A model generated the notes under the pieces. It did no database searches and was not told the DNA's origin. It was given only the letters and a program-made list of their open reading frames with translations. Positions 33,208-40,900 of a DNA stretch of 64,000 nucleotides are shown piece after piece (positions within the stretch are counted from its first letter, which is position 1; every line of letters begins with the position of its first letter). Source of the stretch: AC-56 sp963702195 (lineage in GTDB: Bacteria > Actinomycetota > Thermoleophilia > Solirubrobacterales > 70-9); assembly GCA_963702195.1 (NCBI GenBank), contig OY969725.1:1612001-1676000 (forward strand), read 5' to 3'. A program made the position numbers and the translations under genes.

Positions 33208-33287
33208 GGCGTCAGATCGCAACCTTGCACGGCCGCACCGTCCGTGAAAATATCCGCGCGTTCTGAATCCCGGCAGGAAGGAGAGGC

Positions 33288-33908
33288 ATGAGAAAGGGCA
33301 GCCTGGTACTCGTGGGCGGGCTGGTTACGGCGGCGCTGTTCATAGGAACGTCGTCCGCAGGGGCATCGACCACCTATTGCAGGGGGACGCTTACCTCCGG
33401 GACGTACGGCAGGCTGGTGGTGCCGGCGGGCGCCAGGTGCAACGGGACGTCGTCCAGGATCGGCGTCAGCAACGGAGTCCGCGTGAAGCCGGGCGCCACG
33501 TTCATCCTCGGTCACGAGAACGGCCCCAGCACCGGGGTCATCCGGGGCGGGGTCCACGCCAACGCGCCTGCCTCGCTGCAGCTGCATTTCGCGCACGTCT
33601 ACAACTCCGTCAGGATGTACGGCGGGAACGGTGAGTTCTCCACGATCGAGGACAACGTCATCCGTGGAGGAGTGACACAGACCGGTTACCGGGGCTTCTG
33701 GCTCGGATTCATCCGGAATCGCGTGATCGGCACCGTGAGGCTGACCGACAACGTGATGGGGGATCCCGATGCGAACGAGTACGTGACCAACCGGATCCGG
33801 GGCAATCTCGTCTGCCGTGGCAACTCGCCCGCACCACAGGTCGGTGATTCGGGCGGCCAGCCCAACAAGGTGAGTGGGCACAAGATCGGCCAGTGCCGCC
33901 GGGTGTGA
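33288..33908 (+). CDS. Secreted protein of unknown function, possible beta-helix
   Basis: 206 residues. A clear signal peptide (KGSLVLVGGLVTAALFIGTSSAGA) is followed by a mature domain rich in Gly, Val and Asn with about 20-residue periodic short strands (for example TYGRLVVPAG, RIGVSNGVRV, VIRGGVHANA, FSTIEDNVIRGGV, NRVIGTVRLTDNVMG). This suggests a right-handed parallel beta-helix. Cysteines at the start and end (YCRG, LVCRG, QCRRV) may form disulfides. The ribosome site GGAAGGAGAGG is strong. I do not recognise a family. It sits between miaB and miaA but is probably functionally unrelated. Confidence 0.7.
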   Translation: MRKGSLVLVGGLVTAALFIGTSSAGASTTYCRGTLTSGTYGRLVVPAGARCNGTSSRIGVSNGVRVKPGATFILGHENGPSTGVIRGGVHANAPASLQLHFAHVYNSVRMYGGNGEFSTIEDNVIRGGVTQTGYRGFWLGFIRNRVIGTVRLTDNVMGDPDANEYVTNRIRGNLVCRGNSPAPQVGDSGGQPNKVSGHKIGQCRRV

Positions 33909-33964
33909 CCACCCACTGAGAGGAGGGACGACCGAAGCCCGGGCGTTCCCGGTTCAATAGCCGG

Positions 33965-34876
33965 GTCACTGAGCGCGCCCAAACGGTTCTCGCGATCTTC
34001 GGCCCTACGGGGGTCGGAAAGACCGCTGTCGCGATCGCGATCGCGAAGCTCCTGCGGGGTCGCGGTGAGGACCCGGTCGCGGTCTCCAGCGACGCGATCC
34101 AGGTGTACCGGGGGATCGAGACGCTGAGCGGTGCGGCGACGCCGGCCGAGCGGCGGCTGCTGGAGCACCGGCTGGTCGGCTTCGTCGATCCCGCCGGGGA
34201 GTTCAGCGCCGGGCGCTTCGCGGCGCTGGCCCACGAGGAGATCGACCAGCTCCTTGCCGAGGGGCGCCGCCCGATCGTGGTCGGCGGCACGGGGCTCTAC
34301 CTGAGGGCGGCCCTCGCGGACCTGGACCTGCGGCCGCCCGTGGCGCCCGAGGTTCGGGCCGAGGTCGAGCGCGAGATCTCCGAGCGCGGGCCGGAGGCGC
34401 TCTGGGAGGAGCTCGACCCGGACGTGGCAGCGACGATCCATCCGAACGACCGCAAGCGCATCGCCCGGACCACCGAGCTGCAGCGCGCGGGTATCGAGCC
34501 GCCGCGCTCGAGTGAGTGCCTGTGGACCGCGCGGCTGCGGCGTCCGACCCTGCTCGTGGGCCTGACCATGGACCGCGAGGAGCTCGCGGGCCGGATCGAC
34601 GCCCGTGTGGACGAGATGGTCGCCGCGGGCGCCGGGGAGGAGGCGCGCGCAGCCCTCGACGCGGGGGCGTCCCGCACCGCCCGCGCCGCGCTTGGCTTCG
34701 AGGAGCTGCTCGAGGGTGACGTCGACGCGGCCAAGCGAGCTCACCGCGCCTACGCGCGCCGCCAGCTCACCTGGATGCGCAGGATGGAGGGCGTGGAGCT
34801 GGTCGACCGCACGGGACGCGAGGATGCGAGCGTGGCCGAGGAGATCGTCTCCGCGCTGGGAGAGAATGGCGCCTGA
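33965..34876 (+). CDS. miaA: tRNA dimethylallyltransferase, start codon unclear
   Basis: Transfers dimethylallyl from DMAPP to A37 of tRNAs reading UNN codons, supplying MiaB. The P-loop GPTGVGKT, the SSDAIQVYRGIETL motif and the VVGGTGLYLRA block are all intact, giving about 303 residues. No ATG, GTG or TTG precedes the P-loop in frame; the first GTG (34103) would delete it. GTC at 33965 stands where a start is expected: 6 nt after TTCAAT, a -10-like hexamer with the spacing of leaderless genes here. It may be a mutated or misread GTG. dapF follows 1 nt after the stop. Confidence 0.85.
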   Translation, partial: VTERAQTVLAIFGPTGVGKTAVAIAIAKLLRGRGEDPVAVSSDAIQVYRGIETLSGAATPAERRLLEHRLVGFVDPAGEFSAGRFAALAHEEIDQLLAEGRRPIVVGGTGLYLRAALADLDLRPPVAPEVRAEVEREISERGPEALWEELDPDVAATIHPNDRKRIARTTELQRAGIEPPRSSECLWTARLRRPTLLVGLTMDREELAGRIDARVDEMVAAGAGEEARAALDAGASRTARAALGFEELLEGDVDAAKRAHRAYARRQLTWMRRMEGVELVDRTGREDASVAEEIVSALGENGA

Positions 34877-34877
34877 T

Positions 34878-35735
34878 ATGAGATTCGAGAAGTGGCAGGC
34901 CCTGGGCAACGACTACCTGATCTTCGAGAGCGGGGCACTGCCGTGGGAGCTCACGCCTGAGCGCATCCGGCGACTGTGCGAGCCACACACCGGCATCGGG
35001 GCCGACGGGATCCTGCTCATCTCCGAATCCGACGATCCGCTTGCCGTAGCGCGCGTCCAGATCTTCAATCCGGACGGATCGGAGGCGGAGCTCTCCGGTA
35101 ACGGTGTGAGGCAGGCGGTGCTGTATTTGGAGCGGGCCAACTGGGTGAGTCTGGGCGGGGGAGTGGGCGGGGGCTTTTCCGTCGTCACCAAGGCACGCCG
35201 GATCGCCGCGACGGTAACCAAGCCCAACACCGCCACGCTGGAGATGGGCACGGCGTCGGTGACGTCCCCGGACTTCCCGAACGGTGGGTCGGACGGCACG
35301 GGCGCAGTTGAGGCCGGTGGCCGCGAGTGGAGCTTCCAGCACGTCTCGATCGGCAACCCTCAGTGCGTGATCGACGCCGGCGACGAGGTCGAGGACCTGG
35401 ACCTGGCGGCGATTGGCCCCGCGATCGAGAATTCGAACCTCTTCCCCAACCGCACCAATGTCTCGTTCATCCGGACGGACGGCGCAAGGGTGCGTGCCAG
35501 GATCTTCGAGCGCGGTGTGGGGGAGACCGCCTCATCCGGGACGGGCGCGAGTGGGGCCGCCGTTGCGGCCCACCTGCGTGGCGCGCCCAGCCTGATCACC
35601 GTTGAACTGGACGGCGGCGAGCTCGACGTCGAGATCGGCGGCGAGCTCGACGTACGGCTTACCGGAACGGCGTCGCCTGTGTTCCGGGGGGAGCTCTCCG
35701 GCGATCTACAGCGGGAACTGGCCTCGCTCGGGTAG
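34878..35735 (+). CDS. dapF: Diaminopimelate epimerase, Ser-for-Cys variant
   Basis: 285 residues. It should interconvert LL- and meso-diaminopimelate. The fold motifs are clear: WQALGNDYLIF, CEPHTGIGADGIL, FNPDGSEAEL, IGNPQCV and FERGVGET. However, the two catalytic thiols of the family are replaced. The first motif reads ELSGNG (Ser73, TCC codon) where CGNG is expected, and the second reads ASSGTGASG (Ser220) where ACGTGA is expected. Both codons are unambiguous. Its partner DapL, which makes LL-DAP, is 18 nt downstream, so a DAP-epimerase role is strongly implied despite the change. Confidence 0.88.
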   Translation: MRFEKWQALGNDYLIFESGALPWELTPERIRRLCEPHTGIGADGILLISESDDPLAVARVQIFNPDGSEAELSGNGVRQAVLYLERANWVSLGGGVGGGFSVVTKARRIAATVTKPNTATLEMGTASVTSPDFPNGGSDGTGAVEAGGREWSFQHVSIGNPQCVIDAGDEVEDLDLAAIGPAIENSNLFPNRTNVSFIRTDGARVRARIFERGVGETASSGTGASGAAVAAHLRGAPSLITVELDGGELDVEIGGELDVRLTGTASPVFRGELSGDLQRELASLG

Positions 35736-35739
35736 CCCG

Positions 35740-35745
35740 TAGTCT
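35740..35745 (+). promoter_or_regulatory. -10 element for dapL
   Basis: TAGTCT lies 8 nt before the dapL ATG. dapL may therefore have its own start in addition to read-through from dapF. Confidence 0.45.
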
Positions 35746-35753
35746 TTCCGCGC

Positions 35754-36956
35754 ATGGCGACGTCCCCTTCCACCAAGCGCTCTTTGACCGAGCCGTCCCG
35801 GCGGCTCGAGGCCGTCCCCGCCTACATGTTCGCCGAGATCGAGCGGCGTGTCGCCGAGAAGCGCAAGGCGGGCATCGACGTCATCAGCCTGGGCATCGGG
35901 GATCCGGATCGCCCGACCTACCCGCACATCGTCGAGGCGATGCAGGCCGCGGTCGCCGAGGCCGCCAGCCACCGCTACCCGACCAATCGAGGCCGCGAGG
36001 AGTTCCGGCAGGCGTTTGCGGACTTCTACGCCCGGAGGTTCAGCGTCGCGATCGACCCTGAGAACGAGGTGATGCCCGCGATCGGCGCCAAGGAGTGCAT
36101 CTACAACCTGTGCTTCGCGTTCATGGACCCCGGCGAAGCCGCCCTCGCCGCCGATCCCGGCTATCCCGTCTACACGGGTGGACCCGCGCTCGCCGGTGCC
36201 GAGGCGGTGCTCATGCCGCTGCGGCCCGAGCTCGGCTTCGCGCCTGATCTGGATGCCATTCCCGAGGAGGACCTCGAGCGCGCGCGGCTGATGTTCCTGA
36301 ACTACCCGAACAACCCCACGGGGGCCGTGGTGCCGGATGGCCTCTTCGAACGCGCCGTGGAGCTGGCGCGCGAGCACGAGATCCTGGTGGTCCACGACAA
36401 CGCGTACTCGGAGACCACCTACGACGGATACGTCGCCCCGAGCTTCCTCGCGACGCCAGGGGCAAGGGATGTCGGCGTGGAGGTCTTTTCGCTCTCGAAG
36501 GGCTTCAACATGACCGGCTGGCGGTGCGCGGCGATCCTCGGCAACGCGGACGCGATCGGCACGTACTGGCGCCTGAAGACCAACGTCGACTCGGGCCTCT
36601 TCGAGGCGCTCCAGCTCGCCGGCGCGGCGGCGCTGAGCGGGCCGCGCGAGCCGCTTGAGGAGATGAACGCCATCTACGCGCGGCGGCGAGATCTCGTGGT
36701 CGAAGCCCTACGGGAGATCGGGGTCCGGGTCGAGACTCCGAAGGGAACGATCTACGTGTGGGCGCCGGTTCCCGACGGGCACACCTCGATCTCGTTCGCC
36801 GAGCTGGTGCTCGACCAGGCGTCGGTGGTGGTGTCGCCTGGATCCATGTACGGGCCGAGCGGCGAGGGGTTCTTCCGCATCAGCCTGACCACCCCCGACG
36901 ACCGCATCGTCGAGGCGGTGAGCCGCCTGCGGGCCCACCTGGCGCCCGGCGCCTAG
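35754..36956 (+). CDS. dapL: LL-diaminopimelate aminotransferase (DapL-type class I aminotransferase)
   Basis: 400 residues. A PLP enzyme. The N-terminal YMFAEIERRVAEKRKAGIDVISLGIGDPDRPT block is characteristic of DapL rather than aspartate aminotransferase. NYPNNPTGA, the DNAYSET segment and the PLP lysine in FSLSKGFNMTGWR follow. It converts tetrahydrodipicolinate plus glutamate directly to LL-DAP, bypassing succinylation. Adjacency to dapF, and dapA and dapB elsewhere in the window, support this over a general aminotransferase. Confidence 0.88.
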   Translation: MATSPSTKRSLTEPSRRLEAVPAYMFAEIERRVAEKRKAGIDVISLGIGDPDRPTYPHIVEAMQAAVAEAASHRYPTNRGREEFRQAFADFYARRFSVAIDPENEVMPAIGAKECIYNLCFAFMDPGEAALAADPGYPVYTGGPALAGAEAVLMPLRPELGFAPDLDAIPEEDLERARLMFLNYPNNPTGAVVPDGLFERAVELAREHEILVVHDNAYSETTYDGYVAPSFLATPGARDVGVEVFSLSKGFNMTGWRCAAILGNADAIGTYWRLKTNVDSGLFEALQLAGAAALSGPREPLEEMNAIYARRRDLVVEALREIGVRVETPKGTIYVWAPVPDGHTSISFAELVLDQASVVVSPGSMYGPSGEGFFRISLTTPDDRIVEAVSRLRAHLAPGA

Positions 36957-37087
36957 TAACTTTGTGGGGTCCTTAACGGATTCTCAAAGGAATCTTTATA
37001 GACGGCCGATACGGTTCCGCGCCGCTTCGCAGGATCTTTACGGATCCCCCGCAGGACCCCGCGGCCCGACAGCAAATTCACGGAGAG

Positions 37088-37951
37088 ATGGTTCAGCTCG
37101 GCATATTGCTCGCTCTCGCCAGCGCGTTCGTCGCGAACGTCGGCCTTCTCTGCAAGTACCGCGGCGCGATGGCGGCGCCCGCCGTAGAGCTCAAGCACCC
37201 ACTTCGGAGCGGGCTTGGGCTGTTTCGCTCCCATTGGTGGCTGATCGGGTTCGCGGTGGCAACCGTCGGCTGGAGCATCCACGTGGCTGCGTTGGCCGTC
37301 GCGCCCCTGTCGTTGGTGGAGACCACCTTGTCGGGCGGGATTCTGCTCCTCGCCTGGATTGCCGAGCGCTGGTTCGGCGTCAAGGTCGGCCCGCGCGAGT
37401 GGCTCGGCGTTGGCCTCTGCGCGATCGGCCTCGTGCTCCTCGCGCTCACCTCGGCCGGGCACGGCGGGGCCAGCTCCAAGTATTCGGGCGAGGCGATGGT
37501 TGCCTTCGAGGCCGCCGCCGTTGGCATCGGCACGGCCCTCCTGGTGTCCGGCAGCGCTGGAGCGCCGGGTAGGGCCAGCGGGCCCGCGCTGGGGATCGCC
37601 GCCGGCCTCATGCTCGGAGTCGCCAACGTCGCTGTGAAGGCGCTCACCGGCACCGTTCCGGGCGACCTGACCGCGATCGTGAGCCCCTGGGCCTTCACGG
37701 CACTCATCGCGGGCGTGGGCGCCTTCCTCGCCCTTGGACGAGGCCTGCAGACGGGCGGGGCCATCACGGTTATCACCCTGAGCTCCGTGACCGCGAACCT
37801 GGTCTCCGTTGCCGGCGGGATCGCCGTCTTCGGCGACCCGATGGGCACCGACCCGCTGGCGATCGCCGCGCGCAGCATCGCATTCGCCGCCGTGATCGCG
37901 GCTGCGGTCGTCCTCCCAGCGCCGGGCCAGACGGCCGCCGCTCAGGCCTAG
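37088..37951 (+). CDS. Multi-spanning DMT-superfamily transporter-like membrane protein
   Basis: 287 residues with about nine or ten hydrophobic helices. The first is MVQLGILLALASAFVANVG, then repeated Gly/Ala-rich pairs as in EamA-type drug/metabolite transporters. A short basic loop (FGVKVGPREWLG) separates the halves. The second half keeps the LSSVTANLVSVAGGIAVFGD segment typical of the family. Substrate unknown. The ribosome site ACGGAGAG is good. The 131-nt region upstream has short repeats (GATTC/GAATC, GGATC) but no convincing promoter. It is convergent with gadB. Confidence 0.75.
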   Translation: MVQLGILLALASAFVANVGLLCKYRGAMAAPAVELKHPLRSGLGLFRSHWWLIGFAVATVGWSIHVAALAVAPLSLVETTLSGGILLLAWIAERWFGVKVGPREWLGVGLCAIGLVLLALTSAGHGGASSKYSGEAMVAFEAAAVGIGTALLVSGSAGAPGRASGPALGIAAGLMLGVANVAVKALTGTVPGDLTAIVSPWAFTALIAGVGAFLALGRGLQTGGAITVITLSSVTANLVSVAGGIAVFGDPMGTDPLAIAARSIAFAAVIAAAVVLPAPGQTAAAQA

Positions 37952-37994
37952 CCCCGGCTGGCCCCGGTCCTCGGCCCAGCGCGAGGCGGCCTCC

Positions 37995-39365
37995 TCAGTG
38001 CGTGACGCTGGTCTTGACTCGCTTGCGCTCCGACTCGCTCACGGGCCCCTTCTTCTCGAGGGTGCCGATCGCCCCGGCGATGTCCTCGTGAAGGGTGTCG
38101 ACCAATGAGCGACTCAGGTTCAGCTTGACCAGGGCGCGCATCATCTTCACGTCCTGGGCGTTCGGCGGCATCGTGTAGGCGGGCAGCATCCAACCCCGCT
38201 CGGCAGCCAGCTGGAAGGCGATGTCGAACTCGTCGTAGGGGTGTTCGGCGGCGAGGTTGAAGGCGACCAGCGGCAGCGTCTCCTCGTCCTTGCCGATGAT
38301 CTGGAACTTGCCGATTCCCTCGATGTCGGCCGCCAGCGACTCGGCGTTTGACTGCATGATCTGCATGATCCTGCGGTAGCCCGCTTTGCCGAAGCGAACG
38401 AAGTTGTAGTACTGCGCGAGGACCATCGAGGAGCCGGTGGAGAAGTTGAGGGTGAAGGTCGCATCCCTCTTGCCCAGGTAGTTCTCGTAGAAGACGAGAT
38501 CCTCCGCGAGATCGGACTTCTCCCTGAAGATGAGCCAGCCGATTCCCGGGTAGACGAGGCCGAACTTATGGCCGGAGGCGTTGATCGAGCGAACCTGCTC
38601 GAGGCGAAAGTCCCACTCGGAATGCGGATAGAGAAAGGGCCAGACGAAGGCGCCGCTCGCGCCGTCGATGTGGAGCGGGACGTCTAGTCCTTTCTTGTCC
38701 TTCAGCTCGAGCAGCAGGCTGTTGATCCCGACCACGTCGTCGGAGTGCCCGGTGAAGGTGGTGCCGACGACGGCCGCGACGCCGATCGTGTTCTCGTCGA
38801 CATGTGGCTCGACGTCCTCGGGGCCGATCGTGTACTTGCCCGCCTGTAGGGGCACGATCCGCGGCTCGACGTCGAAGTAGCGGCAGAACTTCTCCCAGAC
38901 GACGTGCACGTCGCCACCGAAGACCAGGTTCGGCCTGTCGGTCGGCTTGCCCGCCGCCTCCCGGCGCTGGCGCCATTTCCACTTCAGCGACAGGGCACCG
39001 AGCATGATCGCCTCGGAGGAGCCCTGAGTGCTGGTCCCGGTTGTTTCGCCGGGCGCGTGAAAGAGCTCGGCCAGCATGCGGATGCAGCGCTGCTGGATCT
39101 CGAAGGTCTGGGGGTATTCCGCGTGGTCGATGAAGTTGCGATGGAGGTTGCTGTCGATCACCTTGCGAGCCTCGGGCTCCATCCAGGTGGTCACGAAGGT
39201 GGCGAGGTTGCGCTCGGGGATGCCCTCCACCGCAAGCTCCGCGTCGAGCAAGCGCAATGCGCCAATGGCCGGCATCGGCTCTTCCGGTATCGCGCAGTCG
39301 GGGGCGCCGCGCGTGATCCATCCGCCGACCTTCTCGAGAGCTAGATGTTCCAGGTCCGGGTTCAT
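37995..39365 (-). CDS. gadB: Glutamate decarboxylase
   Basis: 456 residues. A PLP enzyme turning glutamate plus a proton into GABA and CO2, used in acid resistance or GABA metabolism. Diagnostic segments are HRNFIDHAEYPQT, the GTSTQGSSEAIMLG block, HIDGASGAFVWPF and the PLP lysine in INASGHKFGLVYPG. A strong Shine-Dalgarno sequence AGGAGG lies 7 nt before the ATG. No gadC antiporter is adjacent, so GABA metabolism is as likely as acid resistance. Confidence 0.95.
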   Translation of the reverse strand: MNPDLEHLALEKVGGWITRGAPDCAIPEEPMPAIGALRLLDAELAVEGIPERNLATFVTTWMEPEARKVIDSNLHRNFIDHAEYPQTFEIQQRCIRMLAELFHAPGETTGTSTQGSSEAIMLGALSLKWKWRQRREAAGKPTDRPNLVFGGDVHVVWEKFCRYFDVEPRIVPLQAGKYTIGPEDVEPHVDENTIGVAAVVGTTFTGHSDDVVGINSLLLELKDKKGLDVPLHIDGASGAFVWPFLYPHSEWDFRLEQVRSINASGHKFGLVYPGIGWLIFREKSDLAEDLVFYENYLGKRDATFTLNFSTGSSMVLAQYYNFVRFGKAGYRRIMQIMQSNAESLAADIEGIGKFQIIGKDEETLPLVAFNLAAEHPYDEFDIAFQLAAERGWMLPAYTMPPNAQDVKMMRALVKLNLSRSLVDTLHEDIAGAIGTLEKKGPVSESERKRVKTSVTH

Positions 39366-39428
39366 TCACATCCTCCTGACAGTCCGACCGACCAACGGCG
39401 GTTTGCGCAGATCAAATCACGCCGGCCG

Positions 39429-39445
39429 TCGGGCGCCTCGCCCGA
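39429..39445 (+). promoter_or_regulatory. Hairpin between gadB and sugE
   Basis: TCGGGCG and CGCCCGA form a perfect 7-bp stem with a CCT loop, 48 nt before the sugE start. A guanidine riboswitch would be expected for a Gdx exporter, but I cannot fit this region to a known guanidine-sensing consensus. Confidence 0.35.
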
Positions 39446-39493
39446 ATGGAGTGAAATCTGAACCGTCCGCCCCGACGGCTATGAAACGGACCG

Positions 39494-39814
39494 ATGGCCT
39501 GGGTGCTCCTGATCACGGCGGGCGCGTTCGAGACCGGCTTCGCGGTGATGCTGAAGCAGAGCGACGGATTCACGAAGCCCGTGCCGACAATCCTCTTCGC
39601 GGTGTTCGCGCTCGCCAGCTTCGGCCTCCTGAATCTGGCGCTCAAGGACCTCCCCGTGGGGACCGCCTATGCCGTGTGGACGGGGATCGGCGCGGCCGGG
39701 ACGGCGACCGTCGGGATCCTTGCCCTCGACGAGCCCGCCGGCGCCCTGCGCATCGCCTGCATCTGCCTGATCGTGATCGGCGCGATCGGCCTGCAGGCCG
39801 TCGAGAGCCACTAG
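39494..39814 (+). CDS. sugE: SugE/Gdx-type small multidrug resistance protein (guanidinium exporter)
   Basis: 106 residues, four membrane helices. The Gdx subgroup signature is clear: AGAFETGFAVMLKQSDGFTK with the essential glutamate at about residue 13, and LPVGTAYAVWTGIGAAG. Proteins of this subgroup form antiparallel dimers that export guanidinium in exchange for protons. Only one gene is present, consistent with a dual-topology homodimer. It is divergent from gadB. No guanidine riboswitch was recognised upstream. Confidence 0.9.
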   Translation: MAWVLLITAGAFETGFAVMLKQSDGFTKPVPTILFAVFALASFGLLNLALKDLPVGTAYAVWTGIGAAGTATVGILALDEPAGALRIACICLIVIGAIGLQAVESH

Positions 39815-39827
39815 CGCCGCGCGGGCG

Positions 39828-40829
39828 TTACGAGGTGCCCGCGGCCGTAGGCAGCTTGCCCTCGGCCTCGAGGGTGTCGCGTAGGCCCTGCTCCAGGCCG
39901 CGGGGCGAGTAGCCCAGCTCGGCAATGGCCTTGTCGTGCTTGGCCCAGAAGGTGACGTTGTCGGCCGAGTTGATGAGCTCGCGCAGGTTCGGGCCCTGGT
40001 TCATCACCTTGCCGACGACCGGCCCGAGCGGCGTCATCGCTTTCATCAGGCCGGTCGGCAGGGCGCGCTTCGGCGCCTCCTTGTCGGTCACCTGGGCCAG
40101 CGTGTCGATCAGCTCGCGCATCGTGGTGATCTGTCCGCCGAGCACGTACGACTCACCGGCCTTGCCCGTGTCCAGGGCGAGGAGGACGCCGTCGGCCACG
40201 TCGTCGACGTGGACCATGTTCATGCCAAGCTCGGGGAAGGCGATCAGCGGCATCTTGCCGGCCAGGAACTGGTTCATCTGGCGCCCGATGGCCGAGTGGT
40301 CGTCGGGCCCATAGACACCTCCGGGCTGGACGACGACGCACGGAAGCCCCTGGTCGGCGATCAGCCGCTTGGCGATCCTGTGGGCCTCCACCTTCGTTTC
40401 CTCGTAATACGAGGTGAAGCCGCCGCCCGGGTGCTCATAGGTCTCGTCGACGACCTGGCCCCTCGTGTTGCCGAAGGCGCCCACCGTCGAGATGTAGACG
40501 ACCCTTCCGATTCCGGCGTCCAGGGCGGCCCGCAACACCGTCTCGGTCCCCACGACGTTCGCCTCGTACATCGCGCGGTGCTCGCTCTCTGGGATCCCGA
40601 CCTCATAGACCGCGGCGCCGTGGATGACGGCATCGCAACCCTCCATCGCCGTGCGGATGGCGTCGGCGTCGGAGAGCGAGCCGGGGATGAGCTCGCAGCC
40701 GAGGTCCTTCAGGGCGGCGCCCTTGTCCGGAGTGCGGACGAGGGCACGAACGTCGTCCCCGCGCTCGCGCAGCTTGCGCACGACGTGGCCGCCGATGAAT
40801 CCCGTGCCCCCCGTGACGAAGACCTTCAT
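39828..40829 (-). CDS. NAD-dependent epimerase/dehydratase (extended SDR)
   Basis: 333 residues. Rossmann motif TGGTGFIGGH at the N-terminus. Substrate-side motifs are VIHGAAVYEVG, VYISTVGAFG and the YYEETKVEAHRIA helix carrying the catalytic Tyr and Lys. The profile resembles dihydroflavonol reductase-like and hopanoid-associated sugar epimerases. The substrate cannot be told from sequence. It is divergent from hflX, with a TAGGCT -10 box 7 nt before the ATG. Confidence 0.85.
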   Translation of the reverse strand: MKVFVTGGTGFIGGHVVRKLRERGDDVRALVRTPDKGAALKDLGCELIPGSLSDADAIRTAMEGCDAVIHGAAVYEVGIPESEHRAMYEANVVGTETVLRAALDAGIGRVVYISTVGAFGNTRGQVVDETYEHPGGGFTSYYEETKVEAHRIAKRLIADQGLPCVVVQPGGVYGPDDHSAIGRQMNQFLAGKMPLIAFPELGMNMVHVDDVADGVLLALDTGKAGESYVLGGQITTMRELIDTLAQVTDKEAPKRALPTGLMKAMTPLGPVVGKVMNQGPNLRELINSADNVTFWAKHDKAIAELGYSPRGLEQGLRDTLEAEGKLPTAAGTS

Positions 40830-40836
40830 CCGGGCA

Positions 40837-40842
40837 AGCCTA
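40837..40842 (-). promoter_or_regulatory. -10 element for the epimerase gene (leaderless)
   Basis: TAGGCT on the minus strand, 7 nt before the ATG at 40829. Confidence 0.5.
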
Positions 40843-40887
40843 TCTCCGCCCCGTCCGCGCGCGCGGTGATCCCTCCCCGACCACGCC

Positions 40888-40893
40888 TACACT
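40888..40893 (+). promoter_or_regulatory. -10 element for hflX (leaderless)
   Basis: TACACT lies 7 nt before the GTG at 40901; no Shine-Dalgarno sequence is present. Confidence 0.5.
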
Positions 40894-40900
40894 GGAACCA

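Noticed and set aside
39366..39493. Possible guanidine riboswitch upstream of the SugE/Gdx gene
   Set aside because: Only a simple hairpin is seen. The paired ACGR-loop or other guanidine-aptamer consensus elements could not be matched.
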